From assembly GCF_022179345.1 (NCBI RefSeq), contig NZ_BPQR01000020.1, forward strand, positions 1-58,082: a stretch of 58,082 nt of DNA, in the 5' to 3' direction. Positions 39,304 to 47,459 of the stretch are shown piece after piece. The position numbers and the translations under genes are program-made. The notes beneath the pieces are model-generated. The model saw nothing but the letters and a program-made list of their open reading frames with translations. It was not told the DNA's origin and made no database searches. The stretch comes from Methylobacterium jeotgali. Its GTDB lineage: Bacteria; Pseudomonadota; Alphaproteobacteria; Rhizobiales; Beijerinckiaceae. Positions within the stretch are counted from its first letter, which is position 1. Every line of letters starts with the position of its first letter.

Positions 39304-39846
39304 ATTCGTAGACCAATGAGAGCCATGCCGGCCCCGCAGAAGGACGGGCCGCGCGCCAACCGGGACATCCGCGGCGTCCGCGAGGTCCAGCTCATCGACG
39401 AGACCGGCCAAAACCGCGGAGTGGTGCCGTTCTTCGACGCCCTTCAGATGGCCGAGGAGGTCGGGCTCGATCTCGTCGAGATCGCGCCGAACTCGGTGCC
39501 GCCCGTCTGCAAGTTCCTCGACTACGGCCGCTTCCGCTTCCTCGAGCAGAAGAAGCAGAACGAGGCCCGCAAGCGGCAGAAGACGGTCGAGGTCAAGGAG
39601 ATCAAGCTCCGGCCCGGCATCGACAAGCACGACTACGACGTGAAGATGAAGGCCATGCATCGCTTCTTCGAGGAGGGCGACAAGGTCAAGGTGACCCTGC
39701 GCTTCCGCGGCCGCGAGATGGCACACCAGGATCTCGGCCTGAAGCTCCTTGAGCGCGTGAAGAGCGAGACCATCGATCTCGCCAAGGTCGAGAGCGAGCC
39801 GATGCTCGAAGGCCGCCAGATGATCATGATCCTCGCGCCGCGCTGA
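39304..39846 (+). CDS. infC: Translation initiation factor IF-3
   Basis: IF3 binds the 30S subunit and rejects non-canonical start codons. 180 aa; N-terminal domain with [18 protein letters not shown] and [19 protein letters not shown], a Lys-rich linker ([13 protein letters not shown]), and a C-terminal domain with [18 protein letters not shown] propose start codon ATT 39304, placed correctly behind AAGGAG; family members begin at the RRPMRA segment. A rare ATT/AUU start is the known basis of IF3 self-repression in E. coli. rpmI and rplT, normally next, lie 5 kb away here. Confidence 0.93.
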   Translation: MRRPMRAMPAPQKDGPRANRDIRGVREVQLIDETGQNRGVVPFFDALQMAEEVGLDLVEIAPNSVPPVCKFLDYGRFRFLEQKKQNEARKRQKTVEVKEIKLRPGIDKHDYDVKMKAMHRFFEEGDKVKVTLRFRGREMAHQDLGLKLLERVKSETIDLAKVESEPMLEGRQMIMILAPR

Positions 39847-39901
39847 CGCGGGGATCCCGATCCTTGCCTCATTCCCGCGGGACGGCCTCGCAGGCGAAGT
39901 C

Positions 39902-40753
39902 TTGACCGAAGCCTTTCTTTCCCGCCGCGTCCGCCTCGGCGGGCGCAGGCGGCTGATCCACGCGCCGGCCGGCGACTGGATGCTGTCCCGCTACCGGGAC
40001 GGAGGGCGGGGCTTCCGGCATTTCCGGCAGCTCGCCGCCGCGGTGCTCGATCCTGATTCCGTGGTCCTCGATGTCGGCGCCAATATCGGCCTGACGGCGC
40101 TGCTCGCCGCCGACGTCGCGACCCGGGGCCGCGTCTACGCCATCGAGGCGGCGCCCAGGAACTTCGCGGCGCTCCGCCGCAACGTCTCCGAGCAGGGCGC
40201 CTCGGCGATCCGGCCGATCCACTGCGCGGTCGGCGCGGAGGAGGGGAGCGTGCCCTTCTTCGACAACTCCGTCTTCGGCTACGTGGTCACGGGCGCCGAC
40301 ATGGCGGGATCTCCCAGCATCGCGGTGCCGATGCGGCCCATCGACGGCATCGTCGCCGAGCAGGGGCTGGAACGGCTCGACTTCATCAAGATCGACGTGG
40401 AGGGTTTCGAGCAGGATGCGCTGACCGGCGCCGCGGCGACCCTCGACCGCTTCGCGCCGCTGGTGATGCTGGAGTTCAACTCCTGGTGCCAGATCGCCTC
40501 CTTTGACCGCAGCCCCCGGCGCTTCCTCGAATGGCTGCTCGACCGCTTCCCGGAGCTGCACATCTGGCGCCACGGGGAGCTGCGCTCCGTGCGCGACCTC
40601 GGCGTCTACCAGTTCCTTCACGCCAACCTGATCGAGCACCACTGCAACACCGATCTCCTGGCCGCCCGCTCGCCGGAGCGGATCGAGCGGCTGCGCAGGT
40701 CGCTCGATGCTGCCCGCGGGTTCCTCGGCTGGCGGGCGCGGCTCGGTCTCTGA
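39902..40753 (+). CDS. FkbM family methyltransferase
   Basis: 283 aa, SAM-dependent. Motif I is VLDVGANIGLTALLAA, followed by the EAAPRNFAALRRN post-I region; FIKIDVEGFEQDAL is the FkbM-specific block. Such enzymes O-methylate sugars or other small acceptors; here adjacency to glycan genes suggests a sugar, but that is inference. The start is TTG 39902, with only a weak ribosome-binding site. It lies 55 bases after infC, in the same direction. Confidence 0.85.
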   Translation: MTEAFLSRRVRLGGRRRLIHAPAGDWMLSRYRDGGRGFRHFRQLAAAVLDPDSVVLDVGANIGLTALLAADVATRGRVYAIEAAPRNFAALRRNVSEQGASAIRPIHCAVGAEEGSVPFFDNSVFGYVVTGADMAGSPSIAVPMRPIDGIVAEQGLERLDFIKIDVEGFEQDALTGAAATLDRFAPLVMLEFNSWCQIASFDRSPRRFLEWLLDRFPELHIWRHGELRSVRDLGVYQFLHANLIEHHCNTDLLAARSPERIERLRRSLDAARGFLGWRARLGL

Positions 40754-40786
40754 GCCCCCGCCCGCCCGGCGGCGCGTCCGAAAGAG

Positions 40787-43120
40787 CTACTTCAGCAGTG
40801 CCACCTGCGCGTCGCCGACCCGGCGCAGCACCTTCACCGTCACGTCATCGGCGTGCCGCTCCAGACGCAGGTCGACGCGGCTGTCGCCGAGCTTCAGGTT
40901 GAAGATCGAGATCGCCTCGAGGAAGTTCGGCAGGGTCGGGTTGCGGAAGCGGATGCGGTTGCGGCCGTGGTCCAGTTCGAGGCCGAGGCAGGCGGCCAGG
41001 AACGCGAAGGGCGCTGCCGCCGCCCAGGCCTGCGGGCTGCACGCGACGGGGTAGGAGACCGGACCGCGCTGGCGGCGGCGCATGAAGCCGCAGAACAGCT
41101 CCGGCAGGCGCTTCTGGTCCTGGTAGAGGGCGGTGTCGAACATACCTTCGAAGATGCGGGACGCCTCCGGCTTGAGGTCGTAGCGGGCGAGGCCGAGGGC
41201 GATCACCGCGTTGTCGTGGGGCCAGATCGAGCCGTTGTGGTAGGACATCGGGTTGTAGCGCGCCTCGCCCCTGGCGATGGTGCGCACGCCCCAGCCGTTG
41301 AACCCGTCCTTCGAGAGGAGCTGCGCCGCCACCGCCTGCGCCCGCTCGGGCAGGGCGATGCCGGTGAAGAGCGCGTGGCCCGCGTTCGACGAGCGCACGG
41401 CGCATTGGCGCTTCTCGCCGTCGAGGGCCAGCACGTAGGTGCCGATCTCCTCGTTCCAGAAGGCCTTGTCGAAGCTCTCCCGCAGGCTGCGGGCCTCGTG
41501 GCCGAGACGCTCGGCGAGCGCGTCGTGGCCGAGCATCGCGGCGAGCTTTCCCATGCCGTTCTTGGCGGCGTAGACGTAGCCCTGGACCTCGCAGAGCGCG
41601 ATCGGACCCTTCGCGAGCTGCCCGTCGGCGTGGAAGATCGAGTCGTGGCTGTCCTTCCAGCCCTGGTTCTCGAGGCCCTTGTCGGTGTCGCGGGCGTACT
41701 CGACGAAGCCGTCGCCGTCCCGGTCGCCGTACTCGTTCATCCAGGCGAGCGCGAGCTCCAGCGCCGGCCAGATCCGGGCGATGGTCTCCCGGTCGCCGGT
41801 GATGGCGTAGTACTCCCAGGCCAGCATCACGAAGAGCGGCGTGCCGTCGATGGTGCCGTAGTAGTGGCGGAACGGCACCTCGCCGAGCATCGCCATCTCA
41901 CCCCGGCGGGTCTCGTGGAGCACCTTGCCGGGCTGTGCGTCGGCGGCCGGGTCGACGGCCTTGGCCTGGGTCGAGGCGAGGTAGCGCAACACGCCCTTGG
42001 CGAAGTTCGGGTCGATCCACAGCGCCATCATCGCGGTGATGATGCCGTCGCGGCCGAACACCGTGGAGTACCAGGGGATGCCCGCGAAGGGGTAGATGCC
42101 TTCCGGCGTGCGGCTCGCGAGCATGTAGAGGTCGGCGGTCGCCCGGCAGGCGGCCTCGTTGAACTGGTCGTTCGAGGAGATGACGGTGGTGATGCCCGCG
42201 GTCATCGCGCGCAGGTCGCGGCGGGCGTCGCGGTAGGCGCGGGCGAAGGCGACGCCCTCCGGCAGGTCGCGGGGCAGGCGCGCGGCGTTGCTGCCCGAGG
42301 CCGCCGCGAGCCCGGCGGCGGCGTCCTCGCCGACCTTCTCGGCGGCGGGCGCCGAGGTGAAGGCCCGGTGCGACTCGCAGACGATGCGCACGAAGAGCGA
42401 GGCGCGGCCGCCGGGCTTGAGGTGCACCTGGAACTCGGCCTTGCCAGGCTCGATGTGCCGGGGCTTCGGGCCGAAGTGCACGGCGGTGGTCCGCACCATG
42501 TCGTCGAGGCCGACGTAGCGGAACTGCACCTCCTTGTCGCTCGCCACCTGCACGCTGCGCTTGCCGCGCACCGGCCGGTCCATGCCGCGGACCTCGAACA
42601 GGTCGCGGTAATCGGCATCGAAGGTGAGGGTGACGCGCAACGTGCGCTCGCGGGAATCGTAGGAGCGCAGGCCGATACGGTCGTAGCAGGCGCCCCGGAA
42701 CAGGAACTTGGTGCGCTCGATGGCGATCACCTCCCGCGGGATGGTGCTCTCGTCATGCGCGTCGATGCGGATGTCGGGCGTCGTCATGTCGACGCTCAGC
42801 GCGCCGTTGTCGTCCTGCATCACGGAGGACAGGAGCAGCGGGCGCTGGTCCTCGATGGTGAAGTGCAGGCGCGAGAGGTAGCGCGTGTCCTGGAAGTAGA
42901 GACCTTCGGGGCCGGGCAGCACGCCGATATCGCCGTAGCTGTCGAGCACGGCGAAGGCCTCGCCGAACTTCAGTGAGCGCAGGGGGCGCTCCACCAGGGA
43001 GGTCTGTGCCTCGATATGGTACTGGGGAAGAACCTCGTCGGCGTCCTGGAAGCCGTGCCGGGCGACCGGCTCCTCCGCGTGGTGCCGCGCCGCCGTCGCC
43101 GTGGGTTCGTTGCCCGCCAT
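40787..43120 (-). CDS. Glycogen-debranching-like enzyme (GDE_N_bis / amylo-alpha-1,6-glucosidase type)
   Basis: 777 aa, cytoplasmic. The N-terminal domain (about 45-250) has FAVLDSYGDIG and GLYFQDTRYLSRLHF, the GDE_N_bis signature. The C-terminal (alpha/alpha)6 barrel has GIPWYSTVFGRDGIITA, NQGWKDSHDSIF and YHNGSIWPHDNAV, where the acidic residues of glucosidase-type barrels lie. It probably trims alpha-glucosidic linkages of glycogen or a related glucan. It is downstream of the GT4 gene on the same strand (168 bases), in a unit with an EcfG promoter. Confidence 0.86.
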   Translation of the reverse strand: MAGNEPTATAARHHAEEPVARHGFQDADEVLPQYHIEAQTSLVERPLRSLKFGEAFAVLDSYGDIGVLPGPEGLYFQDTRYLSRLHFTIEDQRPLLLSSVMQDDNGALSVDMTTPDIRIDAHDESTIPREVIAIERTKFLFRGACYDRIGLRSYDSRERTLRVTLTFDADYRDLFEVRGMDRPVRGKRSVQVASDKEVQFRYVGLDDMVRTTAVHFGPKPRHIEPGKAEFQVHLKPGGRASLFVRIVCESHRAFTSAPAAEKVGEDAAAGLAAASGSNAARLPRDLPEGVAFARAYRDARRDLRAMTAGITTVISSNDQFNEAACRATADLYMLASRTPEGIYPFAGIPWYSTVFGRDGIITAMMALWIDPNFAKGVLRYLASTQAKAVDPAADAQPGKVLHETRRGEMAMLGEVPFRHYYGTIDGTPLFVMLAWEYYAITGDRETIARIWPALELALAWMNEYGDRDGDGFVEYARDTDKGLENQGWKDSHDSIFHADGQLAKGPIALCEVQGYVYAAKNGMGKLAAMLGHDALAERLGHEARSLRESFDKAFWNEEIGTYVLALDGEKRQCAVRSSNAGHALFTGIALPERAQAVAAQLLSKDGFNGWGVRTIARGEARYNPMSYHNGSIWPHDNAVIALGLARYDLKPEASRIFEGMFDTALYQDQKRLPELFCGFMRRRQRGPVSYPVACSPQAWAAAAPFAFLAACLGLELDHGRNRIRFRNPTLPNFLEAISIFNLKLGDSRVDLRLERHADDVTVKVLRRVGDAQVALLK

Positions 43121-43288
43121 GCCTGCCCTCTCCGGTTCGCCGATCCCGAGACCGGCAACGAATCGATAGGGCCGCCGAATCGCTGATCTGCGACGCGGCG
43201 GCCCTGTGGCCGTCTTGATTGTGACCCTGAGTTAGGCGCTTCCGAGGCCCCGGAAAGGGCCGGAGGCGCCGCGCCGGGCCCGAAAAGT

Positions 43289-44425
43289 TCAGGCCGCCGG
43301 CATCGCCGCCGCGGAGAGCGAGGGCCGGGCCGAGCCGTTCATGTCGCCGTACTGGGGCGCGAAGGCCGCGGCGGTCGGCAGCTTGATCACGTCGGGCTGG
43401 CTCGCGATGAGCTGCTCGTAGGCGGCGACGTACTTCTTGACCATGCACTCGGCGGTGAACTGGCTCTCGAAGTGGCGGCGCACGCCGGCGCGGCTCATGG
43501 ACTTGACGGTGTTGACGGCCGCGACCGCGTCGTCCATCGTCGCGCAGAGCACGCCGCTGACGCCGTCGGCGATCACCTCGGGCACCGAGCCGTTGCGGAA
43601 GGCGATCACCGGCGTGCCCGCCGACATCGCCTCGATCATCACGAGGCCGAAGGGCTCCGGCCAGTCGATCGGGAAGGCGAGCGCCAGGGCGTTGCCCAGG
43701 AAGTCCTTCTTCTGGTCCTCGTTGATCTCGCCGATGTACTCGACCAGCGGGTGGTGCGTCATCGGCTCGATGACCTCGTCCCAGTACTCCTGATCGGCCT
43801 TGTCGACCTTGGCGGCGATCTTGAGCGGCGTGCCGGAGCGGATCGCCATCTCGATCGCGCGGTCGGGGCGCTTCTCGGGGGAGATGCGGCCGAGGAAGGC
43901 GAGGTAGCCGCCGTTGGCCTCCGGATAGTACGGGCAGTTCTCCGCGGGCAGGCCGTGATGGATGGTCGAGAGCCAGTTGACGTTCTTCGGCATCGGCAGG
44001 CGCTGGTTGTCGGAGATCGACACGAGCGGCATGCCGGTGAAGGTCGCGTAGACGGGCATGAAATCCGGCACGTCGAGCCGGCCGTGCATTGTCGTGAGGC
44101 ACTTGTGGTTCAAGTCCTCGAACAGCGGATACTGCAGCAGGTCGATGTGGAAGTGGATGATGTCGAACTCATGCGCCCGGCGGCGGATGTGATGCAGCAT
44201 CGCGAGATGGCTCGCGGTATGGTCGCGGTAGCCGAGCAGGCGCAGGCCTTCGGGCGTGCAGGACGCGAGGTTCGCGGTTGTCCGCGAGTCGCCGCTGGCG
44301 AAGAGGGTCACCTCGTGTCCCTGCCGCACGAGCTCCTCGGTGATCCAGGACACGACGCGCTCGGTGCCGCCGTAGAACTTCGGAGGCACGGCCTCCGACA
44401 GCGGGGCAATCTGGGCAATGCGCAC
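43289..44425 (-). CDS. Glycosyltransferase family 4, general-stress regulated
   Basis: 378 aa, GT-B fold. N-terminal IAPLSEAVPPKFYGGTERVV (G-G-T-E-R acceptor loop), STIHHGLP, FLGRISPEKRPDRAIE and the donor motif EPFGLVMIEAMSAGTPVI (E-x7-E). The EcfG-type promoter is 71-95 bases upstream of its ATG. Together with the debranching-like gene it suggests a stress-induced alpha-glucan or glycoside pathway; the actual product is unknown. GT4 members of this look transfer glucose or mannose. Confidence 0.86.
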   Translation of the reverse strand: MRIAQIAPLSEAVPPKFYGGTERVVSWITEELVRQGHEVTLFASGDSRTTANLASCTPEGLRLLGYRDHTASHLAMLHHIRRRAHEFDIIHFHIDLLQYPLFEDLNHKCLTTMHGRLDVPDFMPVYATFTGMPLVSISDNQRLPMPKNVNWLSTIHHGLPAENCPYYPEANGGYLAFLGRISPEKRPDRAIEMAIRSGTPLKIAAKVDKADQEYWDEVIEPMTHHPLVEYIGEINEDQKKDFLGNALALAFPIDWPEPFGLVMIEAMSAGTPVIAFRNGSVPEVIADGVSGVLCATMDDAVAAVNTVKSMSRAGVRRHFESQFTAECMVKKYVAAYEQLIASQPDVIKLPTAAAFAPQYGDMNGSARPSLSAAAMPAA

Positions 44426-44830
44426 GAATGGTCTCCTGTGAGGGCGAATGTTGGGGTTGAGCTAACCCGATCCGGCCTGAGTGGGACATGAACGGAACGG
44501 ACAGCCAAGGTTATGGTTCCAGACCGCCGCGCGAAGTTGTGAGGGCGGGCCACGGGGGGATGTCGAGAGCATTTCCCAAGTTGTCGGACCTATCCACGCG
44601 ATCCCCCGGAAGCCGGCGTGTCGGGCGCCGTTGCAGGAAGCGGGCCGCGTCCGGGCGGCCTCGCGCGAAGCTCCATTGCCGGGGCCTCGACTTTCTGCCA
44701 TAAGCCGCCCCGCATCGAACCGACCGGCCGATCAGGGCTGCCGTGGCGGTTCGTGCTGCTCCAGAAGCAATCAGGGCGCGAGCGGGCCGGCCCCACCGGC
44801 CGATCCCGCATTCGCGCAGCGGAGAGCCAA
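44426..44830. other. Divergent intergenic region, GT4 / rpmI (405 bp)
   Basis: No gene is present. It holds the minus-strand EcfG promoter (44496-44520) and the leader of rpmI. About 270 bases separate that promoter from rpmI; the leader has GC-rich inverted segments near 44785-44805 (GGGCCGGCC / GGCCG) that might be a ribosomal-protein leader, but I cannot define a structure. Confidence 0.5.
44496..44520 (-). promoter_or_regulatory. EcfG-type (general stress response) promoter of the GT4-debranching unit
   Basis: On the minus strand GGAAC (plus 44516-44520), 16 bases, CGTT (plus 44496-44499). An exact EcfG promoter, upstream of the GT4 ATG at 44425. Confidence 0.85.
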
Positions 44831-45034
44831 ATGCCCAAGCTGAAGACCAAGTCGGGCGCCAAGAAGCGCTTCAAGATCACCGGCACCGGTAAGGTGATGT
44901 ACGCCCAGGCCGGCAAGCGCCACGGGATGATCAAGCGGACGACGAAGCAGATCCGCAACCTGCGCGGCACCACGACCCTGTTCGAGGGCGATGCCGCCAA
45001 CGTGAAGAAGTACTTCCTGCCGAACCAGCGGTAA
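44831..45034 (+). CDS. rpmI: 50S ribosomal protein L35
   Basis: 67 aa, the normal length and very basic. [20 protein letters not shown] and [17 protein letters not shown] are the family blocks. GGAG lies six bases before the ATG at 44831. rplT follows after 49 bases. Confidence 0.96.
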   Translation: MPKLKTKSGAKKRFKITGTGKVMYAQAGKRHGMIKRTTKQIRNLRGTTTLFEGDAANVKKYFLPNQR

Positions 45035-45083
45035 GTCTCTCTCGCCCAAGCGATCTGTTTTCTAGAATTCCAGGAGATATCCC

Positions 45084-45449
45084 ATGGCCCGCGTCAAGCG
45101 CGGCGTGACGAGTCACGCGAAGCACAAGAAGGTCATCAAGGCAGCCAAGGGCTTCTACGGCCGCCGCAAGAACACCATCCGCGCCGCGAAGTCCGCGGTC
45201 GAGCGGAGCATGCAGTACGCGTACCGCGACCGTAAGAACAAGAAGCGCACCTTCCGCGCCCTCTGGATCCAGCGCCTCAACGCCGCGGTCCGCGAGCACG
45301 GCCTCACCTACTCGCGCTTCATCGACGGTCTGGCCAAGTCCGGCATCGTCGTCGACCGCAAGGCGCTCTCCGAGCTCGCCATCCACGAGCCCGCGAGCTT
45401 CGCGGCGGTGGTCGAGAAGGCGAAGTCCGCCCTGCCCAAGGCCGCTTGA
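45084..45449 (+). CDS. rplT: 50S ribosomal protein L20
   Basis: 121 aa. Family features are [53 protein letters not shown] and [17 protein letters not shown] 23S rRNA-binding assembly protein; in many bacteria it represses its own operon. CAGGAG precedes the ATG. It is transcribed with rpmI. Confidence 0.97.
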   Translation: MARVKRGVTSHAKHKKVIKAAKGFYGRRKNTIRAAKSAVERSMQYAYRDRKNKKRTFRALWIQRLNAAVREHGLTYSRFIDGLAKSGIVVDRKALSELAIHEPASFAAVVEKAKSALPKAA

Positions 45450-45496
45450 GAAAGGCTGCCTGATAAGGGTCGGCCGATACCCGTCCGGCGCGTCCT

Positions 45497-46153
45497 CTAG
45501 CGGGGCGCGCCGCTGGACGTTGCGAATGCCGCCCGGAAGGTCGCGCTGTCCGTGAGGATGGCATCGCCCATGAAGCGCAGGCTCTCGAGGCTGCGCTCCG
45601 CCGCCTCGGCATGACCTCCGGCGCAGGCGTCCGTGACGACGATGGGTACGATGCCGAGATCGGCCGCGTGCCGCACCGTCGGTTCGATGCCGATTTCGGT
45701 GGCGATCCCTGCGATGGCGAGCGCCGCGATGCCGCGGTCTCGCAACGCGAAGGTCAGCGGCGTTCCCTCGAAGGCCGACATCGCGAGCTTGTCGAAGACG
45801 ATCTCGTCCGCGTCCGGCGCGAGTTCGGGCACGAGGGCGAAGGCCGGGCTGTCGCGCAGGAACCAGGGCTTCACGGCCTCCGGATCGTCGGTGCGCTGCC
45901 AGGCCATGCCCATCCGGGTGGCGAAGCTCCCGGTCCAGGGCTTCGGCAGCGACAGGTGGCGGGTGTAGACCACCGGCACGCCGGCCTCGCGGCAGGCGCC
46001 GCGCAGATCGACCACCACTTTCGTCACCGCGTCCGCGCCCTTGATCTGGCTGCAGATGCCCGCCTGCATGTCGTAGATCAGGAAAGCCAGCGTCCCCGAG
46101 GCGCAGACGTCCTCGAGGGTGCGGAGCACCGGCAGTCCGTGGATGCGCGTCAA
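45497..46153 (-). CDS. Isochorismatase-like hydrolase lacking the catalytic cysteine
   Basis: 218 aa, single-domain isochorismatase fold. The Asp (FLIYDMQAG) and Lys ([13 protein letters not shown]) of the usual triad are present. The third residue, normally Cys in G..T..CV..T, is replaced: [13 protein letters not shown] has Gly. True isochorismatases such as PhzD and EntB also lack the Cys, so an ether-hydrolase role is possible; amidase activity is unlikely. It lies on the opposite strand between rplT and pheS. Confidence 0.82.
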   Translation of the reverse strand: MTRIHGLPVLRTLEDVCASGTLAFLIYDMQAGICSQIKGADAVTKVVVDLRGACREAGVPVVYTRHLSLPKPWTGSFATRMGMAWQRTDDPEAVKPWFLRDSPAFALVPELAPDADEIVFDKLAMSAFEGTPLTFALRDRGIAALAIAGIATEIGIEPTVRHAADLGIVPIVVTDACAGGHAEAAERSLESLRFMGDAILTDSATFRAAFATSSGAPR

Positions 46154-46292
46154 GGCGGTCCTCCCGTCATCGCGCGCTACACTAGCAGCGCCCGACCAGC
46201 GTTCAATGACGGCGGCCCCGCCGTCCGTTTCTCGACAAGGTCCGGTGAGCGTGCCAGAAGCCGCGCCGAACCGCAGCCCCCGGCATCAGACG

Positions 46293-47372
46293 ATGGACTT
46301 CGCAGAACTCGAACGCGACCTTCTCGCTCAGGTTGACGCCGCCTCCGACGAGGCCGCGCTGGAGACCGTTCGCGTCGCGGCGCTCGGCAAGAAGGGCAGC
46401 GTCTCCGAGCTTCTGAAGACACTCGGCGCCATGACGCCCGACGAGCGCAAGGAGCGCGGGCCCCTCATCAACGGTCTGCGCGACCGGGTGCAGGGCGCCT
46501 TGACCCAGCGCCGCGACGCGCTGGCCGAGGCGGCGCTGGAAGCCCGCCTCGCCGCCGAGCGGGTCGACGTCACGCTGCCCGTCCGCGAGGCGCCGGAGGC
46601 GCGCGGGCGCATCCACCCGATCAGCCAGGTCATCGACGAGATCACCGCGATCTTCTCCGACATGGGCTTCTCTGTGGCCGAGGGGCCGGACATCGAGACG
46701 GACGAGCTCAACTTCACGGCGCTCAACTTCCCGCCCGGCCACCCGGCGCGCGAGATGCACGACACGTTCTTCCTGCCCCCCGACCGTGACGGAAAGCGCA
46801 AGGTGCTGCGCACCCACACCTCGCCGGTCCAGATTCGCACCATGCGGGCGAAGGAGCCGCCGATCCGGGTGATCATCCCGGGCCGCACCTACCGGCACGA
46901 TTCCGACCAGACCCACACGCCGATGTTCCATCAGGTCGAGGGGCTGGTGATCGACCGTTCGGCGAACTTCGCCAACCTGAGATGGGTGCTGGAGGAGTTC
47001 TGCCGGACGTTCTTCGAGGTCGACGGCGTGAAGATGCGCTTCCGCCCCTCGTTCTTCCCCTTCACCGAGCCCTCGGCGGAGGTCGACATCCAGTGCTCGC
47101 GCAAGGGCGGCGAGATCCGCTTCGGCGAGGGCGAAGACTGGCTCGAGATCCTCGGCTGCGGCATGGTCCACCCGAACGTGCTGCGCAACTGCGGCCTCGA
47201 TCCGGACAGCGTCCAGGGTTTCGCCTTCGGCGTCGGCATCGACCGCATCGCCATGCTCAAGTACGGCATGCCGGACCTGCGCCCCTTCTTCGAGGCGGAC
47301 GTGCGCTGGCTCCAGCACTACGGCTTCCGGCCGCTCGACGTGCCGAGCCTGGTGGGCGGGTTGACGAGCTGA
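46293..47372 (+). CDS. pheS: Phenylalanine-tRNA ligase alpha subunit
   Basis: 359 aa, cytoplasmic. N-terminal coiled coil (about 1-90), then the class II catalytic core: motif 2 [18 protein letters not shown] and motif 3 [16 protein letters not shown], with [17 protein letters not shown] at the start of the core. The start is ATG 46293 ([11 protein letters not shown]); the longer in-frame frame upstream is not conserved. It forms the alpha2-beta2 enzyme with pheT, 87 bases downstream. Confidence 0.96.
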   Translation: MDFAELERDLLAQVDAASDEAALETVRVAALGKKGSVSELLKTLGAMTPDERKERGPLINGLRDRVQGALTQRRDALAEAALEARLAAERVDVTLPVREAPEARGRIHPISQVIDEITAIFSDMGFSVAEGPDIETDELNFTALNFPPGHPAREMHDTFFLPPDRDGKRKVLRTHTSPVQIRTMRAKEPPIRVIIPGRTYRHDSDQTHTPMFHQVEGLVIDRSANFANLRWVLEEFCRTFFEVDGVKMRFRPSFFPFTEPSAEVDIQCSRKGGEIRFGEGEDWLEILGCGMVHPNVLRNCGLDPDSVQGFAFGVGIDRIAMLKYGMPDLRPFFEADVRWLQHYGFRPLDVPSLVGGLTS

Positions 47373-47459
47373 ACCGCCGTTCGCCGTGTTCCGCTCGGTG
47401 TTCCTATCTTCCTTGGCGACCCGTCCACCGCATGGATCGCCGGGCCAAGGTCCGAAGAA

